Shown here piece after piece: positions 62,341 to 64,000 of a stretch of DNA of 64,000 nucleotides. The DNA lies in contig CAJTER010000007.1 in the NCBI GenBank assembly GCA_910575405.1, forward strand, positions 67,545 through 131,544. Direction: 5' to 3'. Numbering within the stretch: the first letter of the stretch is position 1; the number at the start of each line of letters is the position of its first letter. Below the pieces are notes generated by a model. It did not search any database and was not told the origin of the DNA. It saw only the letters and a program-made list of their open reading frames with translations. The stretch is from Clostridia bacterium. GTDB taxonomy: Bacteria; Bacillota; Clostridia; Peptostreptococcales; Anaerovoracaceae. The position numbers were made by a program, and so were the translations under genes.

Positions 62341-63849
62341 TTATTTCGCCATCTCTCCCATTTCTTCCACGCTCATATTTTCCGGATCATAGCGGCCGAT
62401 TCTCAAGTATGTTTCCGGCCTGTTCCTTTGCAGCCAGGAGGCGTAAAAGATTCCCGCGGCCACGTATATGACGAAGAATGCCACGATAATGCCGGAGCCT
62501 ACTGCCGAAGTCCCCAGGAACTCGTTGAGGTTGATTGCGCACAAAACAACGGTAAAGCCGATGCCCAGAAGGCCGATAATCGGTGAAATCGTCGTGTGGA
62601 ATGCCTTAAATCCATACTTTTTGGCGTTTTTTCTCATGTAAACCAGTACGGCCACGGCTACAGTTCCCAGAATGGAAGTTACGAACAGATTTCCGATTAC
62701 GTTTGGCCTCGTGTAGGTATACTCCGCGTCAAATCCGCAGATGATTCCCAGAATGACAATGAGAACGATCCACAGCAGTCCAATTGCGATGGCTGCCACA
62801 TAAGGGGAGTTCTGCTTTGGGTGAACCTTGCCGAAGACCTTCGGAATGACGCCGTCCACACCCAGGGAGTAGAAATACCTTGCGCCTACGTTCTGTATGG
62901 CCAGGCCGGAAGCGAAGATGGATACGAGAGAAACGATCATAATCAGGTGTCCCGCGAAAGGCCCCATGAACTCAGCCATTACGTTGCTGAACATATTTGC
63001 TGATTCCGCTTCTGCTACTGCCGTCACCTTATTTGCACCGAAGTGCGCGATAAAGCCCCATGCACACAGCAGGTAGAAGATGCCGATTCCGATAACCGCG
63101 ATGAAGGTAGCTCTTGGAATGGTTTTCTTGGGTTCTTTTACCTCTTCCCTGTAAACAACGGTGGCTTCAAAGCCGTAGAAGTTGCCCATGGCAAAGAGCA
63201 TGGCTACGCCTAAGGTTCCGGTTGAAAAGTCGATAAAGCTAAAGCCTGCGCCGCCGGATCCCGCAGGCGATCCGTTGAAAAAGCATAATGCGTCAAATAC
63301 CAGCATAACTGCTGCTTCGAAGCACATTACCACAAAGAGAAATTTTGCGGAAAAGTCGATGCTCATGGAAGCAAGAAGTGTGGATAATGCTGCGAAGATG
63401 AGACCGTAAATCCACCAGGGTATGACCGGCCCTCCGGCGCTTTCAACAAGGCCACCTACGGTGATGGCCATAAGACCTGGCATGAAAAAGCCTACCAGTG
63501 AATATCCCAGAGCCGATACTAGCGCTGCCGCAAGGCCCACTTTTTTGCCCAGAGCGTCGGTGATATAGGCGTAAAATCCGCCGGGACGCTGCATGACGGT
63601 TCCCATTTTGGCAAAGCCCACGGAAAAGAATCCCAGTGTAATTAAGCAGATGATGTAGATCCATGGCGCGGAGTTTCCGGTTCCTCCCTTTGCGCTGCCG
63701 TAAATCAAAAGCTGCGGGATGAATCCGGTTGCGGTTGATAATGGTGCGGAAAAGGCCAGTACGGCCATTACCAGGGCGCCTACGCCCATGTTTCCCTGTA
63801 ATTTTACCTGACCGTTGTTGTTCGGCAAGGTTTGTGCTTTGTCTGTCAT
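62341..63849 (-). CDS. APC-family amino acid permease
   Basis: A 502-residue transporter with about 12 membrane segments. The first span has GALVMAVLAFSAPLSTATGF, matching the APC substrate-binding unwound helix, and RPGGFYAYITDALGKKVGLA lies near 87-107. Substrate likely an amino acid or amine. AAGGAG precedes the ATG. First gene in the cluster visible here, consistent with import of an amino compound later handled by the aminotransferase. Confidence 0.92.
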   Translation of the reverse strand: MTDKAQTLPNNNGQVKLQGNMGVGALVMAVLAFSAPLSTATGFIPQLLIYGSAKGGTGNSAPWIYIICLITLGFFSVGFAKMGTVMQRPGGFYAYITDALGKKVGLAAALVSALGYSLVGFFMPGLMAITVGGLVESAGGPVIPWWIYGLIFAALSTLLASMSIDFSAKFLFVVMCFEAAVMLVFDALCFFNGSPAGSGGAGFSFIDFSTGTLGVAMLFAMGNFYGFEATVVYREEVKEPKKTIPRATFIAVIGIGIFYLLCAWGFIAHFGANKVTAVAEAESANMFSNVMAEFMGPFAGHLIMIVSLVSIFASGLAIQNVGARYFYSLGVDGVIPKVFGKVHPKQNSPYVAAIAIGLLWIVLIVILGIICGFDAEYTYTRPNVIGNLFVTSILGTVAVAVLVYMRKNAKKYGFKAFHTTISPIIGLLGIGFTVVLCAINLNEFLGTSAVGSGIIVAFFVIYVAAGIFYASWLQRNRPETYLRIGRYDPENMSVEEMGEMAK

Positions 63850-64000
63850 GATACTTTCTCCTTGTATTATAATCTCGTAGCTATAACGTACTCATTTGTA
63901 CTTGATGCTATACTGTTTGAGATACTGTGGATTGGTTCGTTTCTCCTACCACTTGATGGTTAACGAAAGGCTCCAACCACAGCTCTCTGCATCATTGTTG
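63850..64000 (-). promoter_or_regulatory. Upstream region of permease gene
   Basis: A TATAAT box (minus strand, 63866-63871) lies 17 bp before the start codon region with a poor -35 match (TGAGTA). No sigma-54 element and no ORF is seen up to the window edge. Confidence 0.35.

Noticed and set aside
1..64000. tRNA/rRNA genes, insertion sequences, prophage or integrase
   Set aside because: No cloverleaf-type sequence, transposase or integrase was recognised on either strand by reading; a dedicated scan was not possible.

Overview
The window looks like chromosome of a low-to-mid GC, endospore-forming Clostridia-type anaerobe. It carries a complete D-alanylation (dlt) operon for a Gram-positive wall, a cwlJ-gerQ-like spore germination pair, purine-rich Shine-Dalgarno sequences close to GGAGG before nearly every gene, class II fructose-bisphosphate aldolase and uvrBA/sbcDC repair genes. 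No rRNA, tRNA, insertion sequence, CRISPR array or prophage was seen. The genus cannot be fixed from sequence reading alone.

Layout. 1-13.9 kb is housekeeping: a truncated MltG-like tail, two small unknown proteins, fba, pncB with a DMT transporter, uvrBA, an acyl-CoA synthetase, an LD-carboxypeptidase, deoD and a DtxR/MntR-like regulator. 14.0-18.3 kb is dltABCD followed by a 47-residue dltX that is too short for ordinary ORF lists. 18.6-27.5 kb holds a polysaccharide deacetylase, mutY, cysK, sbcDC and the cwlJ/gerQ-like pair.

27.7-47.8 kb is an accessory region. It opens with a wrecked copy of an AAA-ATPase/PD-(D/E)XK gene. Then comes one long minus-strand, tightly packed array, read from 47.8 down to 29.6 kb: two secreted Ig/FN3-type proteins, several zinc-ribbon/single-TM/TPR proteins, an ABC transporter with two FHA domains, an FHA protein, a Ser/Thr kinase with TPRs, a tiny TM protein, a membrane protein with an FHA-like tail, more zinc-ribbon proteins, and a zinc-ribbon protein with a degenerate serine-hydrolase domain. 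The kinase, FHA and ABC parts suggest a phospho-threonine-controlled envelope system. I do not recognise it as a named system. Four members carry frameshifts or deletions, while core genes on both sides are intact.

48-53.4 kb holds small secreted proteins, an XRE regulator behind a 47-bp palindrome, a Uma2-type protein, a broken HicB, a secreted transglutaminase-like protein and an intact copy of the AAA-ATPase/PD-(D/E)XK gene. 53.6-63.8 kb is a catabolic cluster on the minus strand: amino acid permease, VOC protein, two alcohol dehydrogenases of different families, class III aminotransferase, MFS transporter, DapA-family lyase (frameshifted), SDR and Ldh_2-family dehydrogenase. A textbook sigma-54 promoter with upstream TTGCAT-type boxes lies in front of the DapA-family gene. 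The substrate is not identifiable from sequence alone.
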